From contig WRHM01000001.1 of the NCBI GenBank assembly GCA_009783265.1, positions 186,001 through 250,000 of the forward strand: DNA of 64,000 nucleotides, written 5' to 3'. The stretch is from Oscillospiraceae bacterium. GTDB taxonomy: Bacteria > Bacillota > Clostridia > Oscillospirales > WRJC01. This document shows positions 8,150 through 16,567 of the stretch, one piece after another (the stretch's first letter is position 1; each line of letters begins with the position of its first letter). Below the pieces are notes generated by a model. It was given only the letters and a program-made list of their open reading frames with translations, was not told the origin of the DNA and made no database searches. A program made the translations under genes and the position numbers.

Positions 8150-8172
8150 GGGCGGGAAACCCCCGCCCCTGC
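8150..8172 (-). repeat. Family A-like palindrome with GCAG in place of GTAG
   Basis: GGGCGGG-AAACC-CCCGCCC followed by CTGC. It lies 14 bases past the recA stop, so it could also attenuate or process the recA transcript before DUF3795. Confidence 0.5.
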
Positions 8173-8185
8173 GCAAATTAAATTT

Positions 8186-9310
8186 CTAATCCTCAAAATC
8201 TTCGACTACTATATCCAAAGGCACATCGTCCGGGTCTATTTCTTCATCGTCGTCGTCTTTTACCACTTCTTCAGCGACTGTTACTTTCTCAGAGTTTGCC
8301 CTGACTAATTTTTCTATTTCTTCGGCTAAATCTTTATGTTCGTCAAAATATTTCTTTACCGCTTCTTTTCCCTGACCTATTCTCTCGCCGTTATACGAGA
8401 ACCATGAGCCGCTCTTTTTTATTATATCCATATCTACCGCAACTTCTAATACTTCGGTCGCGTGATCTATCCCCTCGCCGAACACAATCAAAAATTCCGC
8501 GACTTTAAACGGCGGCGCGACTTTGTTCTTCGCGATTTTACACTTTACTTTATTTGCCACGGCTTCTTTTGCTTCCATTATTGTCTCGGATTTTCTTATG
8601 TCTATTCTTACCGAAGCGTAAAATTTCAACGCTTTTCCGCCGGTGGTCGTTTCGGGCGCGCCGTACATTGCCATAGAAGCCCTGAGCTGGTTTATAAATA
8701 TTACAAGACATGCCGTTTTGGATATTGTCCCTGAAAGTTTTCTGAGTGCCTGAGACATAAGCCTTGCCTGAAGCGCCATGCTTTTATCGCCCATATTCCC
8801 GTCGATTTCTTCTTTTGGAACAAGTGCGGCAACTGAGTCAATAACTATAATATCGACTGCGCCCGAACGCACAAGCTTGTCTGTTATTTCAAGAGCCTGT
8901 TCGCCGTAATCCGGCTGTGAAATCAATAAATTTTCTGTATCCACTCCGAGATTTTTCGCGTAAACCGGATCAAGAGCGTGTTCAGCGTCGATAAACGCCG
9001 CGACTCCCCCTGCTTTCTGGCATTGCGCGACTGTCGAGAGGGCGAGCGTGGTTTTACCCGAAGATTCCGGACCGTAAATCTCAACGATCCTGCCTTTGGG
9101 AAGCCCTCCGATCCCTAAAGCTAAATCGAGATTAAGCGATCCCGTAGATATTGCGCTCACGTTTAATTTCGCGTGTTCGCCGAGTTTCATAATCGAACCC
9201 GCGCCAAAATTCTTATGAATGTCGTCCAGCGCGCTCTTAAGCGCGGTTTTTCTTTGTTCGTCTGTTTCCGGCAGATCTCTTTTTACCTGCCCTAAATTTG
9301 CTTTTGCCAT
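8186..9310 (-). CDS. recA: Recombinase RecA
   Basis: RecA forms filaments on single-stranded DNA for strand exchange and SOS signalling. The 374-residue protein has the Walker A motif GPESSGKT at residues 80-87, IDAEHALDP after it, the Walker B strand [12 protein letters not shown], the L2 region [13 protein letters not shown] and the usual acidic C-terminal tail ([15 protein letters not shown]). Length is normal with a somewhat long tail. AGGAGA lies nine bases before the ATG. An extended -10 promoter element is about 85 bases upstream. I saw no complete clostridial SOS box. Confidence 0.97.
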   Translation of the reverse strand: MAKANLGQVKRDLPETDEQRKTALKSALDDIHKNFGAGSIMKLGEHAKLNVSAISTGSLNLDLALGIGGLPKGRIVEIYGPESSGKTTLALSTVAQCQKAGGVAAFIDAEHALDPVYAKNLGVDTENLLISQPDYGEQALEITDKLVRSGAVDIIVIDSVAALVPKEEIDGNMGDKSMALQARLMSQALRKLSGTISKTACLVIFINQLRASMAMYGAPETTTGGKALKFYASVRIDIRKSETIMEAKEAVANKVKCKIAKNKVAPPFKVAEFLIVFGEGIDHATEVLEVAVDMDIIKKSGSWFSYNGERIGQGKEAVKKYFDEHKDLAEEIEKLVRANSEKVTVAEEVVKDDDDEEIDPDDVPLDIVVEDFED

Positions 9311-9395
9311 CTTGATTTTCTCCTGTTCATCTTTATATTATTTACTTGTTTTTTATATAAAATTTATAAAAAATTTTATCGTTCTTACATTATAT

Positions 9396-9404
9396 ATTAT
9401 ACCA
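9396..9404 (-). promoter_or_regulatory. Extended -10 promoter element for recA
   Basis: On the minus strand the sequence is TGGTATAAT, an extended -10 box (TGnTATAAT), about 86 bases upstream of recA. No good -35 is seen at 16-18 bp, which an extended -10 can tolerate. Confidence 0.5.
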
Positions 9405-9464
9405 TAATAAATCTGACAGCATCATGTCATATTAAAAACGAACGCTTTGTAAAGTTTTTTATTT

Positions 9465-10421
9465 TTATATTTTACGTCCTGCAACCACGCGCTCAATCTT
9501 ATTATAATCGCGTATTATATCGCACGAAAAACCGATTTTTTCAAACATCATAACTATATCTTTGCTCTGGTTTATACCGCACTCAAAAACTGTGACTGTG
9601 CTAATTTTGCGCGGCGCGCCGGGGTCGCCGCGCCCTACGTCAAACGCCTGACTGTAATTATTTATAATAAACCTGTAAAAATCAAGTCCGTCCTCGCCGC
9701 CCAAAAGCGCGGATTCCGGCTCGTAATATAATTCCGTCTTCTCGGATTTTATCAATTCTATTTCGGATTTTGTCAGGTATGGCGGATTTGAGACTATTAT
9801 GTCTATATCGCCTTTCAAAGCCCCCTTTTCAGAAGGGGGTGCCCGTAGGGTGGGGGTTGCGGAATCTGATATTGCGAGAGAAAAAACAACCCCCGGCACT
9901 TCGTGCCACCCCCTTCTGGGAAGGGGGCTTTTTAGAAATTCCAAAATCTTTTCATAATCTTTTATTATATCAAAGCAATAAAATTCTATTCTGTCAAAAA
10001 CGCCGTTTATTTTCGCGTTTTCTTTTGATATTTCAATCGCGTTATGCGCTATGTCAATCAAAACAGCCGATAAATCTTTCCTGCGTTTCAGAGCCGAAAC
10101 AGATATGCACCCCGACCCGCTGCACAAATCAAGAACAATCCCGTTTTGCCCGGCGTTTTCTATTATATATTCCGTTAAAAATTCACTCTCCGGTCTTGGA
10201 ATCAGACAGTCTTTGTTTAATTTATAAATATCGCCGTAAAATTCCCATTCGCCCAGAATATACTGCAACGGCTCGCGGTTTTCCCGTCGTTTTATTATAT
10301 CTTCCAAATCAATAACGCTTAAATTATTTTTTTTCACGTGTTCTTCTATTATTTTCGCTTCAAATAAATAATTATCAATGCCCGCGTTTTTTAACCTGTC
10401 TATTATTTCTTTATTAAACAT
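9465..10421 (-). CDS. prmC: Release-factor glutamine methyltransferase PrmC (HemK), with two repeat-derived inserts
   Basis: PrmC methylates the GGQ glutamine of peptide release factors. The protein shows the N-terminal helical domain, EFLTEYIIE, the SAM loop VLDLCSGSGCISVS and the catalytic NPPY motif (DIIVSNPPYL). I chose the ATG at 10421 (MFNKEII), which overlaps the DUF1385 stop by 8 bases. At 318 residues it is some 30 longer than usual: residues about 165-201 come from a family B repeat lying just before NPPY, and residues about 262-271 from a family A repeat. Both keep the frame. Whether the enzyme tolerates an insert so near the active site is untested. Confidence 0.93.
   Translation of the reverse strand: MFNKEIIDRLKNAGIDNYLFEAKIIEEHVKKNNLSVIDLEDIIKRRENREPLQYILGEWEFYGDIYKLNKDCLIPRPESEFLTEYIIENAGQNGIVLDLCSGSGCISVSALKRRKDLSAVLIDIAHNAIEISKENAKINGVFDRIEFYCFDIIKDYEKILEFLKSPLPRRGWHEVPGVVFSLAISDSATPTLRAPPSEKGALKGDIDIIVSNPPYLTKSEIELIKSEKTELYYEPESALLGGEDGLDFYRFIINNYSQAFDVGRGDPGAPRKISTVTVFECGINQSKDIVMMFEKIGFSCDIIRDYNKIERVVAGRKI
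9609..9638 (-). repeat. Family A palindrome inside prmC
   Basis: Coding strand GTAG, then GGCGCGGCG-ACCCC-GGCGCGCC. Read in frame as V-G-R-G-D-P-G-A-P. Confidence 0.75.
9820..9928. repeat. Family B double-arm inverted repeat inside prmC
   Basis: Left arm GCCCCCTTTTCAGAAGGGGG plus an inner hairpin, a spacer of about 27 bp, and a right arm with hairpin GGCACTTCGTGCC then CCCCCTTCTGGGAAGGGGGC. It encodes a peptide (SATPTLRAPPSEKGALK) almost identical to part of the rimO insert. Confidence 0.85.
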
Positions 10422-11658
10422 TTTCAATCTTTTCGTCGTTTTCACCGTCAGCCCCCTTTTGAATTTGAAAGGGGGTGTCAGCGGCCTCGCCGCTGACGGG
10501 GGTTTGCGGCTCTATATTCGACGGAACGCCGAGGGCAGCGTCCCCTACAACAGGTTCTTCTTCAACCGGGTCTATTTTCAGCGATGTCCTTAAAGAAACT
10601 ACTGCGACTTCAAGCTGTAAATCGTCAGGTTTTTTTGTAGTCAGCCTTTGAATCCAAAGCCCCGGAGCTGAGACTATCTTTACGATAATATTATCGTGTT
10701 TCCCCGCAAATCTTATAAATTCATATCCTATGCCTATAATAAACGGGAATACCGAAAGCTTCACGGCCAATCTCAGCCAGAAAGCCGCCGTATCCGAAAA
10801 CCCGGATTTTGTAAAATCGGGAATCAGCATAGATATTACAACTCCTATTATCATCATAACAATAAGAAACGAAGTTCCGCATCTGGGGTGAAACCTCGAA
10901 TATTTCTTCACGTTTTCGACAGTAAGCTCTTCTTCAGCTTCATAGCAGAAAACAGACATGTGTTCCGCCCCGTGATACTGAAACGTGCGTTTTATATCTT
11001 TAATAAGCGAAACCAATAAAATATATATAATAAAAATCGCAAGCCTTAAAATTCCCTCTGTTATGCTTATAAACCAGCCGCCTTTTTCAAATCCTGTAAT
11101 ATCCGTGATTATTCTGCCCACAAAAGTCGGTAGGAAAAAAAACAGCCCGAACGACAGCGCAAGCCCCAGCACCGTTCCTATAATCGAAGCTATAACCATA
11201 AGTTTTGATGTATCTATATCTTTATTTTTAAGTTCGCTCTCGGGTTTATCTGTTGTATCCGGTTCAGATTTAATTTCAGAATTTTCAGTATTTGCGTTAC
11301 TCTCTTTATCTTCTTGATCTTGATTATCTTTAAATATTTTATTTGTCATTTCTTCGGCCTGTTGCTCTATTGACTCGTTCAAGCCGAGCATTTCGGCTGA
11401 ATCGTTAAGAGTCGACATCGACATAGCCATCATTTCTATAAAATTTACAAATCCCCGAATAACCGGGATATTCAATATTTTATGTTTATCTTTTGCAGAT
11501 TTATAGGGCTTTAGTTTTTTTACGATTTCGCCGCTTTCCCTACGAACTGCTATCGCGATATTCTCTTTTGATTTCATCATAACGCCCTCAATGACCGCCT
11601 GACCTCCGACTGCACCGCGCCTTGATTCTTCCTGCTCTTTTTCTTTCTTTTTACTCAT
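10414..11658 (-). CDS. DUF1385 (YqhQ-like) membrane protein
   Basis: A 414-residue protein that starts with the DUF1385 signature GGQAVIEGVMMKSK and has four or more hydrophobic segments between about residues 150 and 330, with the conserved YHGAEHMSVFCYEA block. A charged, Glu/Asn-rich linker near residues 115-150 precedes the first helices. Function is unknown, though the family is commonly next to prmC in Bacillota, as here. The C-terminal tail after about residue 370 is made of one family A and one family B repeat, in frame, with the native stop just behind. Confidence 0.85.
   Translation of the reverse strand: MSKKKEKEQEESRRGAVGGQAVIEGVMMKSKENIAIAVRRESGEIVKKLKPYKSAKDKHKILNIPVIRGFVNFIEMMAMSMSTLNDSAEMLGLNESIEQQAEEMTNKIFKDNQDQEDKESNANTENSEIKSEPDTTDKPESELKNKDIDTSKLMVIASIIGTVLGLALSFGLFFFLPTFVGRIITDITGFEKGGWFISITEGILRLAIFIIYILLVSLIKDIKRTFQYHGAEHMSVFCYEAEEELTVENVKKYSRFHPRCGTSFLIVMMIIGVVISMLIPDFTKSGFSDTAAFWLRLAVKLSVFPFIIGIGYEFIRFAGKHDNIIVKIVSAPGLWIQRLTTKKPDDLQLEVAVVSLRTSLKIDPVEEEPVVGDAALGVPSNIEPQTPVSGEAADTPFQIQKGADGENDEKIENV
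10451..10506. repeat. Family B single-arm repeat in the 3' end of the DUF1385 gene
   Basis: GCCCCCTTTTGAATTTGAAAGGGGG hairpin, then TGTCAGCGG...CCGCTGACG hairpin and GGGGGTTTG. One arm only, about 56 bp. Confidence 0.8.
10523..10548 (-). repeat. Family A palindrome in the 3' end of the DUF1385 gene
   Basis: Coding strand GTAG, then GGGACGC...GGCGTTCC. Read as V-G-D-A-A-L-G-V-P. It lies 17 bases from the family B arm. Confidence 0.75.
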
Positions 11659-11741
11659 ACAACATCACCTTAAAAAAATATATATTAATGTTATTTATTA
11701 TATAACATTAATATACAAATTACAAGCGTATTTTGTTAATT

Positions 11742-12626
11742 TTAAAACATCTTCTTTAAATTCAGCGAAGCAGCGTAAATTTCGTTTTTGCTGAAATTAT
11801 ATGCGCTGTCGGACGCTATATATTTCACAGCGTCTTTTACAGTGCATTTTTGTTTTATCATAACGTCAACGATAACCGATTCGATTGATATTGATAAAGC
11901 CCCCTTTTGAAATGGAGTGCCGGCAACGCCGACGGGGGTTTGCGCTGTCTCAATAACATCAATTACAATCGTGTATTCACCTTTTTCTGCCGACGGATTA
12001 TTTCGCAGTTCATCTAAAATTTTAACAGGTGAACCCCTATAAATCCTCTCGAATTTTTTCGTTAAATCGTTACATAAGCAAATATTGCAATCCAGAAGAT
12101 TTTCGCTGAAAATCTCAAAAGTTTTTATTATTCTCTTTGGCGATTCATAAAATATATAAATTCCCGGATTATTCTCTAACTTTTTAATTATATTTTTAAC
12201 TTGATTGTTTTCGCGTGGGAAAAATCCTTCGAAAATAAACGATTTTATGTCAAACCCAGATACCGATACAGCCGTCACGGCGGCACACGCGCCGGGTATA
12301 GCAATAATTTCGATATTATTTTCAACCGCGCGTTTTACCAAAATACTTCCCGGGTCTGATATGCACGGAGTGCCTGCGTCTGATATAACCGCAATATTTT
12401 TTCCGTTCAAAAGCTCGTTTATAAAATAATCTGCCGACCCTGTTTCGTTAAATTTATGATTTGAAGCGAGTTTTGTTTTTATTTCAAATTTTGTCAGAAG
12501 CGTCATAGAATTTTTGGTATCTTCCGCCGCAATAATATCAACTTCACGCAAAATTTCAACCGCTCTCGGGGTCATGTCGCCCAGATTGCCGACAGGCGTC
12601 GCAACTATATATAATCTGCCGCTCAT
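11742..12626 (-). CDS. rsmI: 16S rRNA (cytidine-1402 2'-O)-methyltransferase RsmI
   Basis: RsmI uses SAM to methylate the ribose of C1402 in the 16S decoding centre. The 294-residue protein has the tetrapyrrole-methylase fold signatures: YIVATPVGNLGDMTPRA at the N-terminus, AEDTKNSM, then SDAGTPCISDPG and IPGACAAVTAVSVSGF. The C-terminal helical domain (VKDAVKYIASDSAYNFSKNEIY) is complete. A family B single arm encodes residues about 229-243, at the junction between the catalytic and C-terminal domains. The gene lies 24 bases after the ABC ATPase gene and 83 bases before DUF1385. Confidence 0.93.
   Translation of the reverse strand: MSGRLYIVATPVGNLGDMTPRAVEILREVDIIAAEDTKNSMTLLTKFEIKTKLASNHKFNETGSADYFINELLNGKNIAVISDAGTPCISDPGSILVKRAVENNIEIIAIPGACAAVTAVSVSGFDIKSFIFEGFFPRENNQVKNIIKKLENNPGIYIFYESPKRIIKTFEIFSENLLDCNICLCNDLTKKFERIYRGSPVKILDELRNNPSAEKGEYTIVIDVIETAQTPVGVAGTPFQKGALSISIESVIVDVMIKQKCTVKDAVKYIASDSAYNFSKNEIYAASLNLKKMF
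11899..11942. repeat. Family B single-arm repeat inside rsmI
   Basis: GCCCCCTTTTGAAATGGAGT (decayed stem), GCCGGCAACGCCGAC and GGGGGTTTG. In frame it gives Q-T-P-V-G-V-A-G-T-P-F-Q-K-G-A. Confidence 0.75.
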
Positions 12627-12650
12627 GTTTTAATCAAACCTTTCGTTTTC

Positions 12651-13343
12651 TTACGCAGTCGCAGTGTTTTTCTTCCCGATTCTGACGGGAACGAGTTTGC
12701 CGTCGGCGATTCCGTATATATCGTCGGCATAAGACGAAACTTTTTTTGAATGCGTGACTATAATTACGCATTTGCTTTCGTTATGCGCGAGATTTGATAA
12801 AATTTCCATTATCTGAGATTCGGTTTCCGTGTCAAGATTTCCAGTCGGCTCGTCTGCTATTATAATATCCGGGTCATGCGACAATGCTCTCGCAATCCCG
12901 ACCCTCTGCTGTTCACCGCCGGACAGTTTAAGTATTTTTCTGTCTGCCGTTTCACGGTCTATCCCCATTTTATCCAAAAGATTATACGCATATATCTCTT
13001 TATTTTTTTCTTTGCTCCCGCTTATATTCATCGACAAAACTATATTTTCGACCGCTGTCGCGTTTAACATTAAATTATAGCTCTGGAATACAACCCCGAT
13101 ATTTTTTGCCCTGTATTCGTCCCTGTTCATAGTTTTTAAATCCTGTTCGTTGAATAATATACTTCCGTCGGTTGAGACGTCAAGCCCGGATATGAGAGAA
13201 AGCAGGGTAGTTTTACCCGAACCGGATTTCCCCACTATAGCATATACTTTGCCCTTGTCAAATTCCGCGCTGATTTTATTCAAGACGTTTTTTCTCGAAC
13301 TTTCGTATTTATAAGATAAATTATCTATTTTCATTAAACTCAT
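12651..13343 (-). CDS. ABC transporter ATPase, MacB/LolD type
   Basis: A 230-residue ATPase with Walker A GKSGSGKT, the Q-loop in VVFQSYNL, signature [15 protein letters not shown] and Walker [13 protein letters not shown]. The TGNLD ending is typical of the MacB/LolD/FtsE group that works with FtsX-like permeases. Its partner permease is encoded 13 bases upstream. Such pairs act as mechanotransmission systems or export peptides, lipids or antibiotics. No sensor kinase or substrate gene is nearby, so the substrate is unknown. Confidence 0.92.
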   Translation of the reverse strand: MSLMKIDNLSYKYESSRKNVLNKISAEFDKGKVYAIVGKSGSGKTTLLSLISGLDVSTDGSILFNEQDLKTMNRDEYRAKNIGVVFQSYNLMLNATAVENIVLSMNISGSKEKNKEIYAYNLLDKMGIDRETADRKILKLSGGEQQRVGIARALSHDPDIIIADEPTGNLDTETESQIMEILSNLAHNESKCVIIVTHSKKVSSYADDIYGIADGKLVPVRIGKKNTATA

Positions 13344-13356
13344 GATATAATCCTCC

Positions 13357-14880
13357 TTAATTTCTCTCCGACAAAATCTTTATAGGCTCGTATCTTGTGA
13401 TATGCGTTATGCCCATAATGCTCGCCATTATAGCAAGCAAAAGCGATACCAGCACAATTTCGGCGACTGTCACGATATTCAGGCTCACGTCCATTTCTTT
13501 AAGTGCTTCCGCGGGAGTCCTTGAGCCACCCATAGGGTTACCTATCATCATTCCGCTCCTTACCGTGGCTCCTCTTATTACGTTGCCTCCGGGACCGTAA
13601 GTCATTATGCCGTTATTACTCTGTTCTTCTATATTTTTTAATTGATTTTCCAACAATATGTCCGATACTTTCTGGGCTGTCACAATTCCCGTACCCATCC
13701 CTATAACTAAACATAAAATAGTTATCATAATAACTTCCGAAAGAAGACCGAACGCCACTTTGCTCTTTTTCATGCCCATCGCCCTCAATACGCCGATTTC
13801 ATATTTTCTTTCCCTGATTGCTATAGTAGAAAGCAAAATTAATATTATCGCGCCGAGAAGCAGTACGACTACTAAAAATACCAGAGTTATGCTTTTAAGC
13901 CCCTCGACGGGCTTAACTATTGTATTATAGCCTGTTTCGTCGGTAGTAACGTCAAATTGGTCGCTCAAGCCTTTTTCATAAAGCTCAGCCGCGAATTTTT
14001 CCAAATCCGCGGGGTTTTTCAGATAATATTTCGCATAAACATTTATACCCGAAAATCCGTCCGCCAAAGGCTCAATAACAGTATTGACAGTCGTATAAAT
14101 CTCGTTACGCCTGTTATCATATGCAGTCTGCATAAAATCCCCCGCGTATTCGTCAGTCAAATCGTCGTAATATCCTACGATTTTGAGCATATAACTTATA
14201 GAGATTTTTTCCCTCGTATCTTCTTCACCGGGCATCACCACGTCCCCGTTCCTGTCGCTTAAGGTGGACGTCAAAGTTATCGTATCGCCGATTTGAAATC
14301 CGTTGATTTCATAGAAATCCCTGCTGACTACGCATTCGTTTTCATTTTCGGGGAAATTTCCCCCGGCTATCTGCCGCATACCGCTTTCAAAATCTTCGGG
14401 GACATAATTATAACCCAGAAGTTTTGCGTAATACAGGCTGGGGTCTTCTTCAGTATTGCCGTCGTCGTTTATTCTCATTCCAATCATAAACGCTCCGCCG
14501 CCGCCTTTTTCCTCGCCGATAAATGTAATATCGGTATTTTTGTGTACGCCGACCGACGAATAATAATTAGCTTTCGATAAATAATCCGAATCGCTGAAGT
14601 CTATATATAATTCAGGCGATATTTCAGGCATTTGCATTCTGCTTAGCATTGCTCCTCTCCCATCCGAAGTTTGCACAGGCTGTATTTTTTCAAAATTCGG
14701 GGTAATGCTTACTTCGGAATCAAATCTTTGTTTATAGTTGTCGATAATCCCCCCCGCAGTGTTATTGATAATCAGGGCGACTGCGCTTGTCGCGATAATA
14801 GCTAAAATTATAATTCCCAGCAAAATATTCCTGCCTTTGTTCCTGCCAAGATTTTTCCATGCGTTTTTTAGAATATACAT
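13357..14880 (-). CDS. ABC transporter permease, FtsX/MacB-PCD type
   Basis: A 507-residue protein with an N-terminal membrane helix (ILLGIIILAIIATSAVALII), a long extracytoplasmic domain of about 300 residues with MacB periplasmic-core-like character, and three C-terminal helices of the FtsX domain (LVFLVVVLLLGAIILILLS, then VIMITILCLVIGMGTGIV and VSLLLAIMASIMGITHI). The motif ERKYEIGVLRAMGMKKSKV after the second helix is the standard FtsX cytoplasmic loop. It is the first gene of a likely operon with its ATPase. Confidence 0.9.
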   Translation of the reverse strand: MYILKNAWKNLGRNKGRNILLGIIILAIIATSAVALIINNTAGGIIDNYKQRFDSEVSITPNFEKIQPVQTSDGRGAMLSRMQMPEISPELYIDFSDSDYLSKANYYSSVGVHKNTDITFIGEEKGGGGAFMIGMRINDDGNTEEDPSLYYAKLLGYNYVPEDFESGMRQIAGGNFPENENECVVSRDFYEINGFQIGDTITLTSTLSDRNGDVVMPGEEDTREKISISYMLKIVGYYDDLTDEYAGDFMQTAYDNRRNEIYTTVNTVIEPLADGFSGINVYAKYYLKNPADLEKFAAELYEKGLSDQFDVTTDETGYNTIVKPVEGLKSITLVFLVVVLLLGAIILILLSTIAIRERKYEIGVLRAMGMKKSKVAFGLLSEVIMITILCLVIGMGTGIVTAQKVSDILLENQLKNIEEQSNNGIMTYGPGGNVIRGATVRSGMMIGNPMGGSRTPAEALKEMDVSLNIVTVAEIVLVSLLLAIMASIMGITHITRYEPIKILSERN

Positions 14881-14997
14881 AGAGTAGTTCCCTTCTAAAA
14901 TTATTAAGCCGTTAATTTTTTAACATAAAAAAATTATAATCCCCAAAATATAACGCATTATTAATATATTTAGGTAAATCTACGGCAAATAAAAGGG

Positions 14998-15025
14998 AAA
15001 AGTCAAATAAATTTATTTGACTTTT
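14998..15025. terminator. Perfect 28-bp palindrome, bidirectional terminator
   Basis: AAAAGTCAAATAAA followed directly by its reverse complement, with T-rich ends on both strands. It is 8 bases past the stop of the sugar isomerase gene and upstream of the ABC permease gene, so it most likely terminates the former. Confidence 0.7.
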
Positions 15026-15032
15026 TAAAATA

Positions 15033-15821
15033 TTATTTTATCACTTCAATTAAATTTTTGAAATATTCAAGAGATATTTTTAAATCAAAATAAGAATCCC
15101 GTTTATACGCGCAATCATGATCCATCACATACCATTCCGGCGGCGAATCGCAGTCTATCGACGTCGCGTATAATTCAGCGTTATTCATAATGCCGTAACC
15201 TGTCGGCCTGAAAATAAACTCTCCGGATTTATTAAAAATATAATCTTTAAAATGAATGACCGGACATCTATTCTTATATTTTTTCACGAAATATTCAGGG
15301 TCTCCGCCGCCTATACCAATCCAGCCAAGGTCAGGCTCGCAGTATAATAAATCAGGTTTTGTATCGTCATATATTTTTTCAAGAATTGCTTTGCCGTCAA
15401 TTTTATTTTTAAGTTCTTCGGCATGATTATGAAATAAAAGTTTCATTCCAGCCGATTTTAAAGATTCGCCGATTTTATTATATGTTTCTATCGTGCGTTT
15501 ATAATTTTCGCCGCCGGGCAGACCGTCTTGTTTCGGTGCGCCGATCGTGATATATCCGCAGCCGATTTCTTTGCGTTCGTTTATAACTTTTTGCGTGTTT
15601 TCAGCAAATTCGTTAAACGCGACATGGTCGCCGATCGCTTTAAGTCCGCATGAGTTTAATTTATTTTTTATCTCAGACGGCTTGCGTCCGAAAAATCCAA
15701 GAAATTCTATGCCGTCATATCCAATCTGTGCCAGTTTATCCAATACCGACATTAAATCTTTTTGACATTCTTCCCTTAATATAAACAGCGGCGAGCCTAT
15801 TTTTGCTTTTGATTTTGCCAT
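15033..15821 (-). CDS. Sugar phosphate isomerase/epimerase (xylose-isomerase-like TIM barrel)
   Basis: A 262-residue protein of the AP_endonuc_2 / sugar isomerase family: IGYDGIEFLGFFG near the N-terminus, LLFHNHAEEL in the middle and DLLYCEPDLGWIGIGG followed by VIHFKDY, which carry the metal-binding acid and histidine residues. I chose the ATG at 15821 because GGAGG lies seven bases ahead of it; the frame is open 28 codons further upstream only because a family B repeat happens to read through. Likely a sugar or inositol isomerase. The substrate is unknown. Confidence 0.87.
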   Translation of the reverse strand: MAKSKAKIGSPLFILREECQKDLMSVLDKLAQIGYDGIEFLGFFGRKPSEIKNKLNSCGLKAIGDHVAFNEFAENTQKVINERKEIGCGYITIGAPKQDGLPGGENYKRTIETYNKIGESLKSAGMKLLFHNHAEELKNKIDGKAILEKIYDDTKPDLLYCEPDLGWIGIGGGDPEYFVKKYKNRCPVIHFKDYIFNKSGEFIFRPTGYGIMNNAELYATSIDCDSPPEWYVMDHDCAYKRDSYFDLKISLEYFKNLIEVIK

Positions 15822-15878
15822 GTGAAAAACCTCCATGTATTTAATAAAATATAAATCGTTTGAACTAAAATCCCCTTG

Positions 15879-16002
15879 CCCCCTTTCGCAAAAGGGGGAT
15901 GTCACCGTAGTGACAGGGGGATTCCGCCAATCAACATCAAATTCAAGAATCCCCCGGCACTTCGTGCCACCCCCTTTACGCGGCTTTGCCGCTAAAGAGG
16001 GC
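15879..16002. repeat. Family B double-arm repeat filling the spacer upstream of the isomerase gene
   Basis: Left arm GCCCCCTTTCGCAAAAGGGGG, inner hairpin GTCACCGTAGTGAC, spacer of about 25 bp, then right arm with GGCACTTCGTGCC and CCCCCTTTACGCGGC...CTAAAGAGGGC. The right-arm hairpin core is identical to that in the prmC copy. It fills most of the 208-bp gap between two minus-strand genes. Confidence 0.85.
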
Positions 16003-16029
16003 TTTTGGCGAAAAATCCCCTCTTTGTTT

Positions 16030-16563
16030 TTAAACTTTTTCTATAAAATCTATAACCAAATCATCTATCTTTCTATAATCGACTTTTGCAAAATCTGTTG
16101 TATCTATTGTTATTTTATCACCGACGCAAAAATCCTGATACGCCGCCGCCGCATTATCATTAAAAACAAACTCGGTATTTATATCAATTCCCTGACGTTC
16201 GCAAAAGCGTTTATGCGCGACTTCCGGGTCTGCGTCAAGCAATACGGTAAGCGGACGGTAGTTATATTTTTGCACAAGCGGCGATAAATCCTGAATAGCG
16301 CGTGTTGTGAAATTGCTTTCTAACACAAAACAAGCCCCTGCTGTCATCAGGCATTCAGCAATATGAAAAAACACAGAAATACTTGCCATTCCGTAGCGCG
16401 TCCCATTTTCCGGTATTGAAGCGTCATACCGCAATGATTCATGCAGTTTAACCCTAATATCATCTTTAACGATAACAGGGACACGCAATTTTTCCCCGAT
16501 ATGCCGCGCATACGTTGTTTTTCCCGCCGCAGGGATTCCGGCTATTAAAATTATATACGGCAT
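16030..16563 (-). CDS. P-loop kinase (AAA_33 / zeta-toxin-like fold)
   Basis: A 177-residue protein with the Walker A GIPAAGKTTYAR at the N-terminus, KDDIRVKLHESL after it and a lid-like region VLLDADPEVAHKRFCERQG. This matches the small AAA_33 kinase group (predicted phosphotransferases related to chloramphenicol phosphotransferase and zeta toxins). The phosphate acceptor is unknown. It starts 5 bases after the GH38 stop, so the two are co-transcribed and it may phosphorylate a released sugar, but that is only context. A cognate antitoxin is not visible. Confidence 0.75.
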   Translation of the reverse strand: MPYIILIAGIPAAGKTTYARHIGEKLRVPVIVKDDIRVKLHESLRYDASIPENGTRYGMASISVFFHIAECLMTAGACFVLESNFTTRAIQDLSPLVQKYNYRPLTVLLDADPEVAHKRFCERQGIDINTEFVFNDNAAAAYQDFCVGDKITIDTTDFAKVDYRKIDDLVIDFIEKV

Positions 16564-16567
16564 AATA

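Noticed and set aside
9311..9464. SOS (LexA) box upstream of recA
   Set aside because: Only a half-site-like CGAAC occurs about 130 bp upstream; no full GAACN4GTTC palindrome near the promoter.
15822..15905. N-terminal extension of the sugar isomerase starting MTSPFCERGQGDF
   Set aside because: It is translated repeat DNA; GGAGG directly precedes the ATG at 15821.
16030..16563. Zeta-type toxin of a toxin-antitoxin system
   Set aside because: The fold is related, but no epsilon-like antitoxin gene is adjacent and it is co-transcribed with a mannosidase gene.
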